DNA of 64,000 bases from Pseudomonas sp. CC6-YY-74 (GCF_002025205.1 NZ_CP019947.1:689501-753500); one strand, 5' to 3'; counted from the first letter of the stretch, positions 34,892 through 44,328 are shown. Numbers and translations: made by a program. Notes: generated by a model from the sequence alone, not told the origin.

Positions 34892-36364
34892 ATGTGGCGT
34901 GAAACGAAAATTCTGCTGATTGACGATGACAGTGAGCGCCGTCGTGATTTGACGGTGATCCTGAATTTCCTGGGTGAAGATCATCTCGCGTGTAGCAGCC
35001 ATGACTGGCAGGATGCGGTCGCTCCATTGGCCTCTAGTCGGGAGGTGCTCAGCGTCTTGCTCGGTGATGTGCAGGCCAAGGGTGGGGTGCTTGAGATGCT
35101 CAAGCAGTTTGCTGGCTGGGATGAGTTCCTGCCGATCCTGCTGATCAACGAGTATGCCGCTGCGGAATGGCCGGAAGAGTTGCGCCGCCGTGTGTTGGCG
35201 ACCCTGGATATGCCGCTTAGCTACAACAAACTGCTCGACTCCTTGCACCGCGCCCAGGTCTACCGTGAAATGTACGATCAGGCGCGCGAGCGCGGTCGCC
35301 AGCGTGAAACGAATCTGTTCCGCAGTCTGGTCGGTACCAGCCGCGCCATTCAGCATGTGCGGCAGATGATGCAGCAGGTGGCCGATACCGAAGCCAGTGT
35401 GTTGATCCTCGGCGAGTCGGGCACCGGTAAAGAGGTGGTGGCGCGCAATCTGCACTATCACTCCAAGCGTCGCGAGGGGCCTTTTGTGCCGATCAACTGT
35501 GGCGCGATTCCCGCGGAGTTGCTGGAAAGCGAACTGTTCGGCCATGAGAAGGGTGCCTTTACCGGCGCTATCACCAGCCGCGCCGGGCGTTTCGAGTTGG
35601 CCAATGGCGGCACCCTGTTCCTCGATGAAATTGGCGACATGCCGCTGTCGATGCAGGTCAAGCTGCTGCGTGTGCTGCAAGAACGCACCTACGAGCGGGT
35701 GGGCAGCAACAAGACGCAAAGTGCCGATGTGCGCATCATCGCGGCGACCCACAAGAATCTGGAGGATATGATCGAGGCGGGCAGTTTTCGCGAGGATCTC
35801 TACTACCGGCTGAATGTATTCCCCATCGAGATGGCGCCGCTGCGCGAGCGTATCGAAGATATTCCCTTGTTGATGAACGAGCTGATCTCGCGCATGGAGC
35901 ACGAGAAGCGCGGCTCGATCCGTTTCAACTCGGCGGCGATCATGTCGTTGTGCCGCCACGACTGGGCGGGCAATGTGCGTGAGCTGGCCAATCTGGTCGA
36001 ACGCATGGCGATCATGCATCCCTATGGGGTGATCGGCGTCGGTGAACTGCCGAAGAAATTCCGCCATGTCGACGATGAAGACGAGGATTTGACCGCCAGC
36101 CTGCGTGAGGATCTGGAGGAACGCGCGGCCATCATCGCCGGGCTGCCGGGCGTCAGTACGCCAGCCATGCTGCCGGCCGAAGGCCTCGATCTGAAAGACT
36201 ACCTGGGCAACCTCGAGCAGGGCTTGATCCAGCAGGCGCTCGATGACGCCAGCGGTGTAGTGGCCCGGGCGGCAGAGCGTTTGCGCATTCGCCGCACCAC
36301 CCTGGTCGAGAAAATGCGCAAGTACGGCATGAACCGGCGCGACGACGAAGTGCTGGAAGACTGA
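34892..36364 (+). CDS. fleQ: Master flagellar regulator FleQ
   Basis: A 490-residue sigma-54 activator that turns on early flagellar promoters and represses or activates biofilm genes according to c-di-GMP. The N-terminal FleQ domain (1-130) is receiver-like. The AAA+ domain has Walker A GESGTGKE (174-181), the sigma-54 contact GAFTGA (221-226) and Walker B LFLDEIGD; a Fis-type helix-turn-helix ends the protein ([19 protein letters not shown]). Start at ATG 34892 gives the usual length. The sigma-54 sites listed here are its expected targets, with FleN (59828) as its antagonist. Confidence 0.97.
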   Translation: MWRETKILLIDDDSERRRDLTVILNFLGEDHLACSSHDWQDAVAPLASSREVLSVLLGDVQAKGGVLEMLKQFAGWDEFLPILLINEYAAAEWPEELRRRVLATLDMPLSYNKLLDSLHRAQVYREMYDQARERGRQRETNLFRSLVGTSRAIQHVRQMMQQVADTEASVLILGESGTGKEVVARNLHYHSKRREGPFVPINCGAIPAELLESELFGHEKGAFTGAITSRAGRFELANGGTLFLDEIGDMPLSMQVKLLRVLQERTYERVGSNKTQSADVRIIAATHKNLEDMIEAGSFREDLYYRLNVFPIEMAPLRERIEDIPLLMNELISRMEHEKRGSIRFNSAAIMSLCRHDWAGNVRELANLVERMAIMHPYGVIGVGELPKKFRHVDDEDEDLTASLREDLEERAAIIAGLPGVSTPAMLPAEGLDLKDYLGNLEQGLIQQALDDASGVVARAAERLRIRRTTLVEKMRKYGMNRRDDEVLED

Positions 36365-36453
36365 GAGGTTGTGAAAAAACCTCGCCTACTGCGGGCGCAC
36401 GATATTTCCACCGTCTCTGAGTAGTGTCGCGTTGCTTTGTTTGCGCTGCTCTG

Positions 36454-36714
36454 GTGGGAGGGGACTTGTCCGCGAATGGATATTTCAGCCGTAGGTTGGG
36501 TTAGCCGCGGGCACCTATCCTGAATCAAGCTCAGCCTTGAACCGCAGCGTAACCCAGCATGGCGTCAGCCGGTATGCCGTATCTGATGGGTTACGCCGCA
36601 TTCAAAACGCTGCCTTGATCGAAGCTCTGTGGCGGCTAACCCATCCTACGGGTCTGCTTCAGCTGCGATGCTTTCAGCGTCTTCAAGGTCCATCGCGGCT
36701 AAAGCCCCTCCCAC
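36454..36714. repeat. Facing REP-like arms flanking a MITE-like element
   Basis: GTGGGAGGGGACTTGTCCGC at 36454-36473 (continuing GAAT) and, in opposite orientation at 36691-36714, CATCGCGGCTAAAGCCCCTC CCAC. Both match the Pseudomonas REP pattern, and they enclose the element at 36491-36649. The whole 575-base fleQ-fleS gap holds these repeats, the fleS promoter and no gene. Confidence 0.7.
36491..36649. mobile_element. MITE-like element, copy 2 (fleQ-fleS gap)
   Basis: A 159-bp segment with 18-base terminal inverted repeats, GTAGGTTGGGTTAGCCGC and GCGGCTAACCCATCCTAC (17 of 18 match), and a nested inner inverted repeat GCGTAACCCA / TGGGTTACGC. It has no coding capacity. Related copies are at 34565 and 55981. 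I could not define a target-site duplication with certainty, so movement by a transposase is inference. Confidence 0.7.
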
Positions 36715-36872
36715 GACAGTCCTGAGTTGAACCGACATTTCAACGTTGTCGCGATACCAGCCAGTGGTCAGCGAGTCAGGCTCTTGGCGCCATTCCATTC
36801 TATTCAGCCGGAGCTTTGACGTAATTGGTGGATTGGTTTTTCAAGCCATTGAAAAACAAGTATTTTTTATTT

Positions 36873-36888
36873 AGGCACGGGTATTGCT
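36873..36888 (+). promoter_or_regulatory. Sigma-54 promoter of fleS-fleR
   Basis: AGGCACGGGTATTGCT, GG and GC 12 apart, one mismatch to TGGCACG-N4-TTGCT. Predicted start about 40 bases before the fleS ATG. Confidence 0.85.
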
Positions 36889-36938
36889 ATCTCTTCTGCT
36901 AACTGACTGTCTTATGACGGCTCGCCAGGCGAGAGAGA

Positions 36939-38156
36939 ATGATGAAGCCCAACGCCCAACCCGCCCATAGTGCCGAACTCGAACCTACTGCTCCTCAGGA
37001 ATTGGCCGGTCGCACGAGCCTGGAGCAGGCCTTTGCGCGGTTCACCCAGATGTCGACTCAGTTCAGTGAGTCCTACAGCATGCTGGAGGATCGGGTTGCC
37101 GAGTTGAAGGGGCAGTTGGCCCTGGTCAGCGCCCAGCGCATGCAGGAGCTGGCCGAGAAGGAACGCCTGGCCTACCGCTTGCAAAGCCTGCTGGATCTGC
37201 TGCCCGGTGGGGTAATCGTCATCGACGGGCAGGGTGTGGTGCGTGAAGCCAATCCGGTGGCGCGCAATCTGCTCGGTCTGCCGCTGCTTGGGATGCTCTG
37301 GCGCCAGGTTATCGCGCGCAACTTCGCGCCGCGTGAGGACGATGGCCACGAGATCTCCCTGAAAGATGGTCGGCGCCTGTCGATTGCCACTCGCTCGTTG
37401 CAAGGCGAGCCGGGGCAGTTGGTACTGCTCACTGACCTGACAGAAACCCGGCGCTTGCAGGATCAGCTGGCGCGGCATGAGCGTTTGTCCGCGCTGGGGC
37501 GCATGGTCGCCTCTCTGGCTCATCAGATTCGTACACCGCTCTCGGCGGCGTTGCTCTATGCCAGCCATTTGACCGAGCAGGTGTTGCCGGTCGAGCAGCA
37601 GCAGCGCTTCGCCGGGCGCTTGAAAGAGCGGCTGCATGAGCTGGAGCACCAGGTGCGCGACATGCTGATCTTTGCCCGTGGCGACTTGCCACTGCCGGAT
37701 CGCCTGACGCCCAAGGCCGTATTCGAGGCCCTGCAGGCGGCGGCCGAACCCCATGTGCGCGGCATGACGGTGCGTTGGCAATGCGACAGTCGAGACGGCG
37801 AGTTGCTGTGTAACCGCGACACCCTGGTCGGCACCGTGCTCAATCTGATCGAGAACTCGGTCCAGGCCGCCGGGCGCGAGGCGCGCTTGAAGATTCATCT
37901 GTATCAGCGTGGAAACAGCTTGCGCCTGTGCATCAGCGACAGCGGCCCAGGCATTGATAGCGTCACCCTGGCTCGCCTGGGCGAACCCTTCTTCACCACC
38001 AAGACCACCGGGACCGGCCTCGGTCTGGCCGTGGTCAAGGCGGTGGCGCGCGCCCATCAGGGTGAATTGCAGATGCGTTCACGAATCGCGCGTGGCACCT
38101 GCGCCTTATTGATTTTGCCGTTGATTCCCGCGGCGCAACCCTTGATTCAGGAGTAA
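36939..38156 (+). CDS. fleS: Sensor histidine kinase FleS
   Basis: A 405-residue soluble kinase without membrane segments. An N-terminal coiled coil (about 28-85) leads into a PAS domain (LLDLLPGGVIVIDGQGVVRE, about 85-165), then the HisKA box with His195 (AHQIRTPLSAALLYASHL) and the ATPase domain (NLIENSVQAA, DSGPGI, GTGLGLAVV). It phosphorylates FleR in the second tier of the flagellar cascade. The signal sensed is not known. ATG 36939 is followed by a second ATG; GAGAGA precedes them. The fleR start is five bases after its stop. Confidence 0.94.
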   Translation: MMKPNAQPAHSAELEPTAPQELAGRTSLEQAFARFTQMSTQFSESYSMLEDRVAELKGQLALVSAQRMQELAEKERLAYRLQSLLDLLPGGVIVIDGQGVVREANPVARNLLGLPLLGMLWRQVIARNFAPREDDGHEISLKDGRRLSIATRSLQGEPGQLVLLTDLTETRRLQDQLARHERLSALGRMVASLAHQIRTPLSAALLYASHLTEQVLPVEQQQRFAGRLKERLHELEHQVRDMLIFARGDLPLPDRLTPKAVFEALQAAAEPHVRGMTVRWQCDSRDGELLCNRDTLVGTVLNLIENSVQAAGREARLKIHLYQRGNSLRLCISDSGPGIDSVTLARLGEPFFTTKTTGTGLGLAVVKAVARAHQGELQMRSRIARGTCALLILPLIPAAQPLIQE

Positions 38157-38160
38157 CACC

Positions 38161-39564
38161 ATGGCTGCCAAAGTTCTGCTGGTCGAAGACGACCGCTCCC
38201 TGCGCGAAGCCCTGGCCGATACCCTGGCGCTGGGCGGCCACGACTACCGGACGGTGGATTGTGCCGAGGCGGCGCTCGTGGCCCTGGCGCAAGAACCCTT
38301 CGGCTTGGTGATCAGCGACGTGAACATGCCGGGCATGGACGGCCACCAGTTGTTGGCGCTGATTCGCCAGCGCCAGCCACAACTGCCGGTGTTGCTGATG
38401 ACGGCCTTCGCGGCGGTCGAGCGTGCGGTGGACGCGATACGCCAGGGCGCGGCGGATTATCTGGTTAAGCCGTTCGAGCCGAAGACCTTGCTGGCGCTGG
38501 TCGATCGGCATGCCCTCGGGCGCGTGACGGCGACCGAGCAGGACGGTCCGGTGGCGCTGGAGCCGGCCAGCGTGCAATTGCTCGAGCTGGCGACGCGGGT
38601 GGCGCAGAGCGATTCGACGGTGTTGATCACCGGCGAGTCCGGCACCGGCAAGGAGGTGTTGGCGCGCTTCATTCACCAGCAGTCGCCGCGGGCGGCGAAG
38701 CCCTTCGTTGCGATCAACTGCGCGGCGATTCCCGACAACATGCTCGAAGCCACGTTGTTCGGCCATGAGAAAGGCTCTTTCACTGGCGCCATTGCCAGCG
38801 CGCCGGGCAAGTTCGAGTTGGCCGAGGGCGGCACCATTCTGCTTGATGAAATTTCCGAAATGCCGCAAGGCTTGCAAGCCAAGCTGTTGCGCGTGCTGCA
38901 GGAGCGTGAAGTGGAGCGGGTGGGTGGGCGCAAGCCGATCAGCCTGGACATTCGCGTGCTGGCCACCAGTAACCGCGACCTGGCCGGCGAAGTGGCGGCG
39001 GGGCGCTTCCGTGAAGACCTCTACTATCGCCTGTCGGTCTTCCCGCTGGCCTGGCAGCCGTTGCGCCAGCGGCCGGCAGACATCTTGCCGTTGGCCGAGC
39101 GGCTGCTGGCCAAGTACGTCAAAAAAATGAATCACGCGCCTATCCGTATTTCGCCGCAGGCGCAGGCGAGCCTGGTGAGTCATGCCTGGCCGGGTAATGT
39201 GCGTGAGCTGGATAACGCCATTCAACGCGCGCTGATTCTGCAGCAGGGCGGTTTAATCCAGCCGCAAGATCTGTGTCTGACGGTCGCCGCTAGCAGTCTA
39301 GCGCCTGCGCCTAAGCCGCTCCTGGCGGTGGTGCCGGCGAGCGTTCCGGTGACGGCGGAGGTTGTTCCAGCGGAGGCTGGCGCCTTGGGTGAAGACCTGC
39401 GTCGACATGAGTTCCAGATGATCATCGACATCCTGCGCTCCGAGCGTGGGCGTCGCAAAGAGGCCGCCGAGCGCCTGGGGATAAGCCCGCGCACCCTGCG
39501 CTACAAGCTGGCGCAGATGCGCGATGCCGGCATGGATGTAGAGGCCTATCTGTTTGCCAGCTAG
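38161..39564 (+). CDS. fleR: Sigma-54 response regulator FleR
   Basis: A 467-residue NtrC-type activator of the hook, ring and rod genes. Receiver domain with Asp53 (ISDVNMPGMDG); AAA+ domain with [14 protein letters not shown] (a GAFTGA variant with Ser) and ILLDEIS; C-terminal helix-turn-helix (RRKEAAERLGISPRTLRYKL). Coupled to fleS. The next gene, fliE, is about 800 bases away behind a repeat region and its own promoter. Confidence 0.95.
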   Translation: MAAKVLLVEDDRSLREALADTLALGGHDYRTVDCAEAALVALAQEPFGLVISDVNMPGMDGHQLLALIRQRQPQLPVLLMTAFAAVERAVDAIRQGAADYLVKPFEPKTLLALVDRHALGRVTATEQDGPVALEPASVQLLELATRVAQSDSTVLITGESGTGKEVLARFIHQQSPRAAKPFVAINCAAIPDNMLEATLFGHEKGSFTGAIASAPGKFELAEGGTILLDEISEMPQGLQAKLLRVLQEREVERVGGRKPISLDIRVLATSNRDLAGEVAAGRFREDLYYRLSVFPLAWQPLRQRPADILPLAERLLAKYVKKMNHAPIRISPQAQASLVSHAWPGNVRELDNAIQRALILQQGGLIQPQDLCLTVAASSLAPAPKPLLAVVPASVPVTAEVVPAEAGALGEDLRRHEFQMIIDILRSERGRRKEAAERLGISPRTLRYKLAQMRDAGMDVEAYLFAS

Positions 39565-39716
39565 CACTGGCAGCTGCAAGCCGTAAGCGTTCAAGCGGCA
39601 AGTCCGTAGCCCGATGGATGAATTCCAGCGTAATCCGCGAATGCCCCGTGCCCGCAGACGCCATGCTGGGGTCGGGATCACGGCTTGCATCAGCCCTGCA
39701 GTGGGTTGGCTGGCCT

Positions 39717-39809
39717 GGGCGGCGAACCGTTCGGAGCGCAGCGACAGCCCGCCAGCTGTGTGCCGCGCTGGTGATCCACGGTGCACTGCCTATGGCGAGT
39801 GATACCCGG
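39717..39809. repeat. 95-bp repeat, copy 1
   Basis: Contains the shared core TCGGAGCGCAGCGACAGCCC GCCAG and ends GTGCACTGCC...GCGAGTGATACCC. Matches copies at 39843 and 40136 over most of its length. Confidence 0.75.
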
Positions 39810-39842
39810 ATTGCGGATTGTTGCAAATTCTGCGGTTTGTCC

Positions 39843-39935
39843 GTAGGGCGGCTTCGGAGCGCAGCGACAACCCGCCAGCTTGTATGCCGCGCCGATAAAC
39901 CAATGGTGCACTGCCTTCGGCGAGTGACACCCTAC
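39843..39935. repeat. 95-bp repeat, copy 2
   Basis: GTAGGGCGGCTTCGGAGCGC at the left and GCGAGTGACACCCTAC at the right; the ends GTAGGG/CCCTAC are inverted. The IS110 remnant begins eight bases after it. Confidence 0.78.
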
Positions 39936-39942
39936 GGACGGA

Positions 39943-40014
39943 TTATGCCGGGACTAAGGCAATCGTCGCTTTGTGTACGTCCAAACCCACATAGACTTGG
40001 TTAAACTCGTTCAT
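39943..40014 (-). mobile_element. IS110-family transposase remnant (N-terminus only)
   Basis: Minus-strand ATG 40014 opens MNEFNQVYVGLDVHKATIAL VPA and stops at TAA 39943, 23 codons. The YVGLDVHK motif, holding the first catalytic Asp of the DEDD nuclease, is the hallmark of IS110-family transposases. GGGGGGCAGG lies just upstream as a ribosome site. Everything after about codon 21 is gone, replaced by repeat sequence. The product cannot be active. It is too short for normal gene calling. Confidence 0.82.
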
Positions 40015-40050
40015 GACCTGCCCCCCTCGATGCGGCTCTGTGTTGAAGGT

Positions 40051-40092
40051 GTTCCCACCCCGAAAACATAACCCGCGTTTTCGAGGTGGGAC
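40051..40092. repeat. Hairpin upstream of the IS110 remnant
   Basis: GTTCCCACCCCGAAAAC (40051-40067) and GTTTTCGAGGTGGGAC (40077-40092) form an imperfect stem with a 9-base loop, 37 bases upstream of the remnant's start codon. It probably belongs to the non-coding end of the IS, the region that in IS110 elements encodes the bridge RNA; whether it is such a structure is not shown. Confidence 0.55.
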
Positions 40093-40135
40093 AGGTCAAT
40101 CCATGATGTCTACGGATTGTGGATTGCTCGAGGTT

Positions 40136-40234
40136 GTAGGCCCGGGCGGCGTTCCGTTCGCAGCGCAGCGACAGCCCGCCAGATTTGCAACGCGCCGATC
40201 ATCCACGGCGTACTGCTTCGCGAGTACGCCCTAC
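40136..40234. repeat. 95-bp repeat, copy 3
   Basis: GTAGGCCCGGGCGGCGTTCC at the left, core CGCAGCGCAGCGACAGCCCG CCAG, and ACTGCTTCGCGAGTACGCCC TAC at the right. A fragment of the right end also occurs at about 5280-5302. Confidence 0.75.
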
Positions 40235-40287
40235 GGGGTGGTGTCATGCCCATGGCCTTGATGGCGCTCCCCATTCCCTGTCTTACC

Positions 40288-40303
40288 TGGCACCTTTGTT
40301 GCA
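40288..40303 (+). promoter_or_regulatory. Sigma-54 promoter of fliEFGHIJ
   Basis: TGGCACCTTTGTTGCA, GG and GC 12 apart. Predicted start about 45 bases before the fliE ATG. Confidence 0.87.
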
Positions 40304-40360
40304 ACCTCCTCTGGCAAGAGCCGCGTAGTGTCAAAAAACCGCGGCCAGTGGAGGAAGGTC

Positions 40361-40690
40361 ATGAGCCAGGGTATTGAATTCAACCGCTTGATGCTGGAAA
40401 TGCGTTCCATGCAAACCGAGGCGATGGCGCGGCAGAAGCCTGTCGCCAGCGCACCGGAGGCCGGCGCTCCGAGCTTCTCGGATATGCTTGGTCAGGCGGT
40501 GAACAAGGTCAATGAAACCCAGCAGGCCTCCAACCAACTGGCCACGGCCTTTGAGATGGGCAAGAGCGGCGTGGACTTGAGCGATGTGATGATTGCCTCG
40601 CAGAAAGCCAGCGTGTCTTTCCAGGCCATGACCCAGGTTCGCAACAAACTGGTTCAGGCGTATCAAGACATCATGCAGATGCCGGTTTAA
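40361..40690 (+). CDS. fliE: MS-ring/rod adapter FliE
   Basis: A 109-residue protein joining the MS ring to the rod. Conserved C-terminal half: [20 protein letters not shown] then [17 protein letters not shown]. Start at ATG 40361 ([10 protein letters not shown]) with GGAGGAAGG upstream; an in-frame codon at 40328 lies closer to the promoter and is not needed. Confidence 0.95.
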   Translation: MSQGIEFNRLMLEMRSMQTEAMARQKPVASAPEAGAPSFSDMLGQAVNKVNETQQASNQLATAFEMGKSGVDLSDVMIASQKASVSFQAMTQVRNKLVQAYQDIMQMPV

Positions 40691-40706
40691 GGGTAGGTTC
40701 TAGATC

Positions 40707-42503
40707 ATGGCCGACGCACTCGCCACCAACGTTCCCGCCACCACTGCTGGCAATGATTCGAGCAAGCCGCTGTTCGGCCTGGCGTTTCTGGAAAATCTCT
40801 CGGATATGTCGATGCTGCGCCAACTCGGCCTGCTGGTCGGTCTGGCTGCCAGCGTGGCGATTGGTTTTGCCGTGGTGCTCTGGTCGCAACAGCCGGACTA
40901 CCGTCCGCTGTATGGCAGCCTGGAAGGGATGGACGCTTCCCAGGTCATGCAAACCCTGGGCGCCGCCGACATCAGTTATACCGTCGAGCCAAATTCAGGC
41001 GCTCTGTTGGTCAAGGCCGATGATTTGGCGCGCGCGCGCATGCGTCTGGCCGCTGCCGGCGTGGCACCGAGCGATAACAACATAGGTTTTGAGATTCTCG
41101 ACAAGGAACAGGGGCTCGGCACCAGCCAGTTCATGGAAGCCACCCGTTACCGGCGTGGCCTGGAAGGCGAGCTGGCGCGCACCGTGTCCAGTATCACCAA
41201 CGTCAAGGGCGCGCGGGTGCACCTGGCTATTCCGAAGAGCTCGGTGTTCGTGCGTGACGAGCGCAAGCCCAGCGCCTCCGTATTGGTCGAGCTGTATTCC
41301 GGGCGCAATCTGGAGCCGAGCCAGGTGATGGCCATTATCAATCTGGTCGCCAGTAGTGTGCCGGAGATGGACAAGGCTCAAGTCACTGTGGTCGATCAGC
41401 GGGGCCGCCTGTTGTCCGACCAGCAGGAGATGTCCGAGCTGAGCATGGCCGGCAAGCAGTTCGACTACAGCCGGCGCATGGAGAGCATGCTCACCCAGCG
41501 CGTGCACAGCATTCTGCAGCCGGTGCTGGGTGCCGGGCGTTACAAGGCCGAAGTGTCGGCCGATGTAGATTTCAGCGCGGTCGAGTCCACCTCGGAAATG
41601 TTCAACCCGGATCAGCCGGCGTTGCGCAGTGAGCAGCAGGTCAATGAGCAGCGCAGTACTGGCAGTCTGTCGCCGCAAGGCATTCCGGGTGCGCTGAGCA
41701 ATCAGCCGCCGGGCGCGGCAACAGCCCCTCAGCAGGCCGGTGGCGCGGCTGCCGTAGCCGGGGCGATTGCCGCGGGTCAACCGCTGGTGGACGTCAACGG
41801 CCAGCAGGTCATGGATCCGCTGACCGGTCAGCCGATGCTGGCGCCGTTCCCCGCGGACAAGCGCGAGCAATCGACGCGCAATTTCGAACTGGATCGCTCG
41901 ATCAGTCACACCAAGCAGCAGCAGGGACGCTTGCGCCGGTTGTCGGTGGCGGTGGTCGTCGACGATCAGTTCAAGGTCGATGCCGCCACTGGCGAAACCA
42001 GCCGCATGCCCTGGAGCGTCGACGAATTGGCACGCTTTACCCGGCTGGTACAGGATTCGGTCGGCTTCGACGCCAGTCGCGGCGACAGCGTGAGCGTGAT
42101 CAATTCACAGTTCTCCGCGGTCCAGGGCGAAGAAATCATCGCTATCCCGTTCTATACCCAGCCGTGGTTCTGGGACATCGTCAAGCAAGTGCTCGGCGTG
42201 CTGTTCATTCTGGTATTGGTCTTTGGTGTGTTGCGCCCGGTGCTGAACAATATCACCGCTGGCGGTAAAGGCCGGGGGCTGATGGCTGGTGGGCGCAATG
42301 GCGATGTCGAACTGGGTGAGATGGGTGGCCTGGACGGCGAGCTGGCGGCCGACAGGGTCAGCCTCGGCGGCCCGCAAAGCATCCTCCTGCCTAGCCCGAG
42401 CGAGGGGTATGATGCGCAGCTGAATGCAATCAAGAGCCTGGTGGCGGAAGACCCGGGTCGGGTCGCCCAAGTGGTGAAAGAGTGGATCAACGACGATGAG
42501 TGA
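40707..42503 (+). CDS. fliF: Flagellar MS-ring protein FliF
   Basis: A 598-residue inner-membrane ring subunit with membrane segments near residues 45-65 and 490-515, ring-building motifs between (NIGFEILDKEQGLGTSQF, ARVHLAIPKSSVFVRDERKP) and a C-terminal FliG-binding tail (EDPGRVAQVVKEWINDDE). A Gly/Ala/Gln-rich insertion lies at about 325-375. Its last eight bases overlap fliG. Confidence 0.96.
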   Translation: MADALATNVPATTAGNDSSKPLFGLAFLENLSDMSMLRQLGLLVGLAASVAIGFAVVLWSQQPDYRPLYGSLEGMDASQVMQTLGAADISYTVEPNSGALLVKADDLARARMRLAAAGVAPSDNNIGFEILDKEQGLGTSQFMEATRYRRGLEGELARTVSSITNVKGARVHLAIPKSSVFVRDERKPSASVLVELYSGRNLEPSQVMAIINLVASSVPEMDKAQVTVVDQRGRLLSDQQEMSELSMAGKQFDYSRRMESMLTQRVHSILQPVLGAGRYKAEVSADVDFSAVESTSEMFNPDQPALRSEQQVNEQRSTGSLSPQGIPGALSNQPPGAATAPQQAGGAAAVAGAIAAGQPLVDVNGQQVMDPLTGQPMLAPFPADKREQSTRNFELDRSISHTKQQQGRLRRLSVAVVVDDQFKVDAATGETSRMPWSVDELARFTRLVQDSVGFDASRGDSVSVINSQFSAVQGEEIIAIPFYTQPWFWDIVKQVLGVLFILVLVFGVLRPVLNNITAGGKGRGLMAGGRNGDVELGEMGGLDGELAADRVSLGGPQSILLPSPSEGYDAQLNAIKSLVAEDPGRVAQVVKEWINDDE

Positions 42504-43512
42504 CAACCGTACAGCCGCCAAGTTGAGCAAGGTCGAGAAGGCCGCGATCCTCTTGCTTTCACTCGGTGAAACCGATGCCGCGCAGGTGCTGCGCCACCTT
42601 GGGCCGAAGGAAGTGCAGAAGGTTGGCGTGGCCATGGCCGGCATGCGCAACGTGCACCGCGAGAAGGTCGAGCAGGTGATGGGCGAATTCGTCGACATTG
42701 TCGGCGACCAGACCAGCTTGGGCGTGGGCGCGGACGGCTATATCCGCAAGATGCTGACCCAGGCGCTGGGCGAAGATAAAGCCGGCAACCTGATCGACCG
42801 CATCCTGCTCGGCGGCAGCACCAGCGGCCTGGACAGCCTGAAGTGGATGGAACCGCGCGCGGTGGCCGATGTGATCCGCTACGAGCATCCGCAGATTCAG
42901 GCGATTGTGGTAGCGTACCTCGACCCCGACCAGGCCGGTGTAGTGCTCGGTCATTTCGACCACAAGGTGCGTTTGGATATCGTTCTGCGCGTGTCCTCGC
43001 TGAATACCGTGCAACCGGCGGCACTCAAGGAACTCAACCAGATTCTCGAGAAGCAATTCTCCGGCAGCTCCAATAGCACGCGCGCCACTATGGGTGGGGT
43101 CAAACGGGCGGCCGACATCATGAACTTCCTCGACAGCTCGACCGAAGGTCAGTTGATGGACTCGATCCGCGCAGTCGACGAAGACTTGTCGTCGCAGATC
43201 GAAGACCTGATGTTTGTCTTCGACAACCTCGCCGAGGTCGACGACCGCGGTATCCAGGCGCTGCTGCGCGAGGTTTCCTCCGATGTGCTGGTGCTGGCGC
43301 TCAAGGGCGCAGACGAGGCGATCAAGGAAAAGGTGTTCAAGAACATGTCCAAGCGCGCGGCCGAGTTGCTGCGCGACGACCTGGAAGCCAAGGGCCCGGT
43401 GCGGGTCAGCGACGTGGAAACGGCGCAGAAGGAAATTCTCACCATTGCCCGGCGCATGGCCGAAGCCGGGGAAATTGTCCTCGGTGGCAAGGGTGGCGAA
43501 GAGATGGTTTAA
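42496..43512 (+). CDS. fliG: Motor switch protein FliG
   Basis: A 338-residue rotor protein. N-terminal FliF-binding region (LSKVEKAAILLLSLGETDAA), EHPQ-type motif in the middle domain (RYEHPQIQAIVVAYL), and the charged torque helix near 280-300 (LKGADEAIKEKVFKNMSKRA). Overlaps fliF by eight bases, so the two are coupled, as their 1:1 assembly suggests. Confidence 0.97.
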   Translation: MSDNRTAAKLSKVEKAAILLLSLGETDAAQVLRHLGPKEVQKVGVAMAGMRNVHREKVEQVMGEFVDIVGDQTSLGVGADGYIRKMLTQALGEDKAGNLIDRILLGGSTSGLDSLKWMEPRAVADVIRYEHPQIQAIVVAYLDPDQAGVVLGHFDHKVRLDIVLRVSSLNTVQPAALKELNQILEKQFSGSSNSTRATMGGVKRAADIMNFLDSSTEGQLMDSIRAVDEDLSSQIEDLMFVFDNLAEVDDRGIQALLREVSSDVLVLALKGADEAIKEKVFKNMSKRAAELLRDDLEAKGPVRVSDVETAQKEILTIARRMAEAGEIVLGGKGGEEMV

Positions 43513-43527
43513 CCGGAGAAGATCGGC

Positions 43528-44328
43528 ATGGCCCCCAAGGAAGCGCCCAGCGAGTTGATTCGCGCCCAGGACATCAGCGTTATCGATCGCTGGGCCTTGC
43601 CCAGCTTCGACCCGCATGTCGAGGGTGCCGCCCCTGATCCTGCGAGCGAGGCGGCCGCGGCCGAGGCCGCCCAAGCACTGCCGGCCGAGTCCGAGGATGT
43701 GGCGCTGGAGGACGTCAAGCCATTGACACTGGATGAGCTGGAGGCGATACGTCAAGACGCCTACAACGAAGGCTTCAGTACCGGTGAAAAGGACGGTTAT
43801 CACAGCGGTCAGCTGAAAGCCAAACAGGAGGCCGATGCCACCCTGGCAAGCAAAATGCTCGCCGTCGAGCAGCTGATGCAGCAGCTGTTCGAACCCATCG
43901 CCGAGCAGGATCAGCAGCTCGAAGTGGCACTGGTCAACCTGGTCAGCCACATGGCCCGTGAGGTGATCCAGCGCGAGCTGAGTAGCGACTCCAGCCAGAT
44001 TCGCCAGGTCTTGCGCGAAGCCCTCAAGTTGCTGCCCATGGGGGCCGGCAACGTGCGTATTCATCTCAACCCGCAAGACTTCGATATGGTCAAAGCCCTG
44101 CGCGAGCGCCACGAAGAAAGCTGGCGCATAGTCGAAGACGACGCCTTGTTGCCCGGCGGTTGCCGGGTCGAGAGCGAGCACAGTCGCATCGATGCGAGCA
44201 TCGAAACCCGCCTCAGCCAGGCGCTCAAGCAGCTGTTCGAGCAACAGCGCGAACAAGCCACGCATCCGCTGGAGGCCGATCTGCAGATCGACCTGGGCGC
44301 GGCAGAGGAACCACCCCATGCGTCTTGA
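43528..44328 (+). CDS. fliH: Export ATPase regulator FliH
   Basis: A 266-residue peripheral stalk protein of the export ATPase. N-terminal motif [20 protein letters not shown], Glu/Ala-rich linker, a GxxxG-like stretch ([17 protein letters not shown]), and the C-terminal FliI-binding domain from about residue 120. Ends 11 bases inside fliI. Confidence 0.93.
   Translation: MAPKEAPSELIRAQDISVIDRWALPSFDPHVEGAAPDPASEAAAAEAAQALPAESEDVALEDVKPLTLDELEAIRQDAYNEGFSTGEKDGYHSGQLKAKQEADATLASKMLAVEQLMQQLFEPIAEQDQQLEVALVNLVSHMAREVIQRELSSDSSQIRQVLREALKLLPMGAGNVRIHLNPQDFDMVKALRERHEESWRIVEDDALLPGGCRVESEHSRIDASIETRLSQALKQLFEQQREQATHPLEADLQIDLGAAEEPPHAS

Larger units (their letters stand above)
39565..40287. 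other. Repeat-rich, gene-poor gap between fleR and fliE
   Basis: About 720 bases with no intact gene, in an otherwise tightly packed locus. It carries three copies of a roughly 95-bp repeat, an IS110-family transposase remnant with an adjacent hairpin, and stray conserved-looking fragments. Short open frames here are chance. Confidence 0.75.

Noticed and set aside
39614..40377. Several short open frames in the fleR-fliE gap
   Set aside because: They are translations of the repeat copies and change frame between copies; only the IS110 N-terminal fragment carries a recognisable motif.
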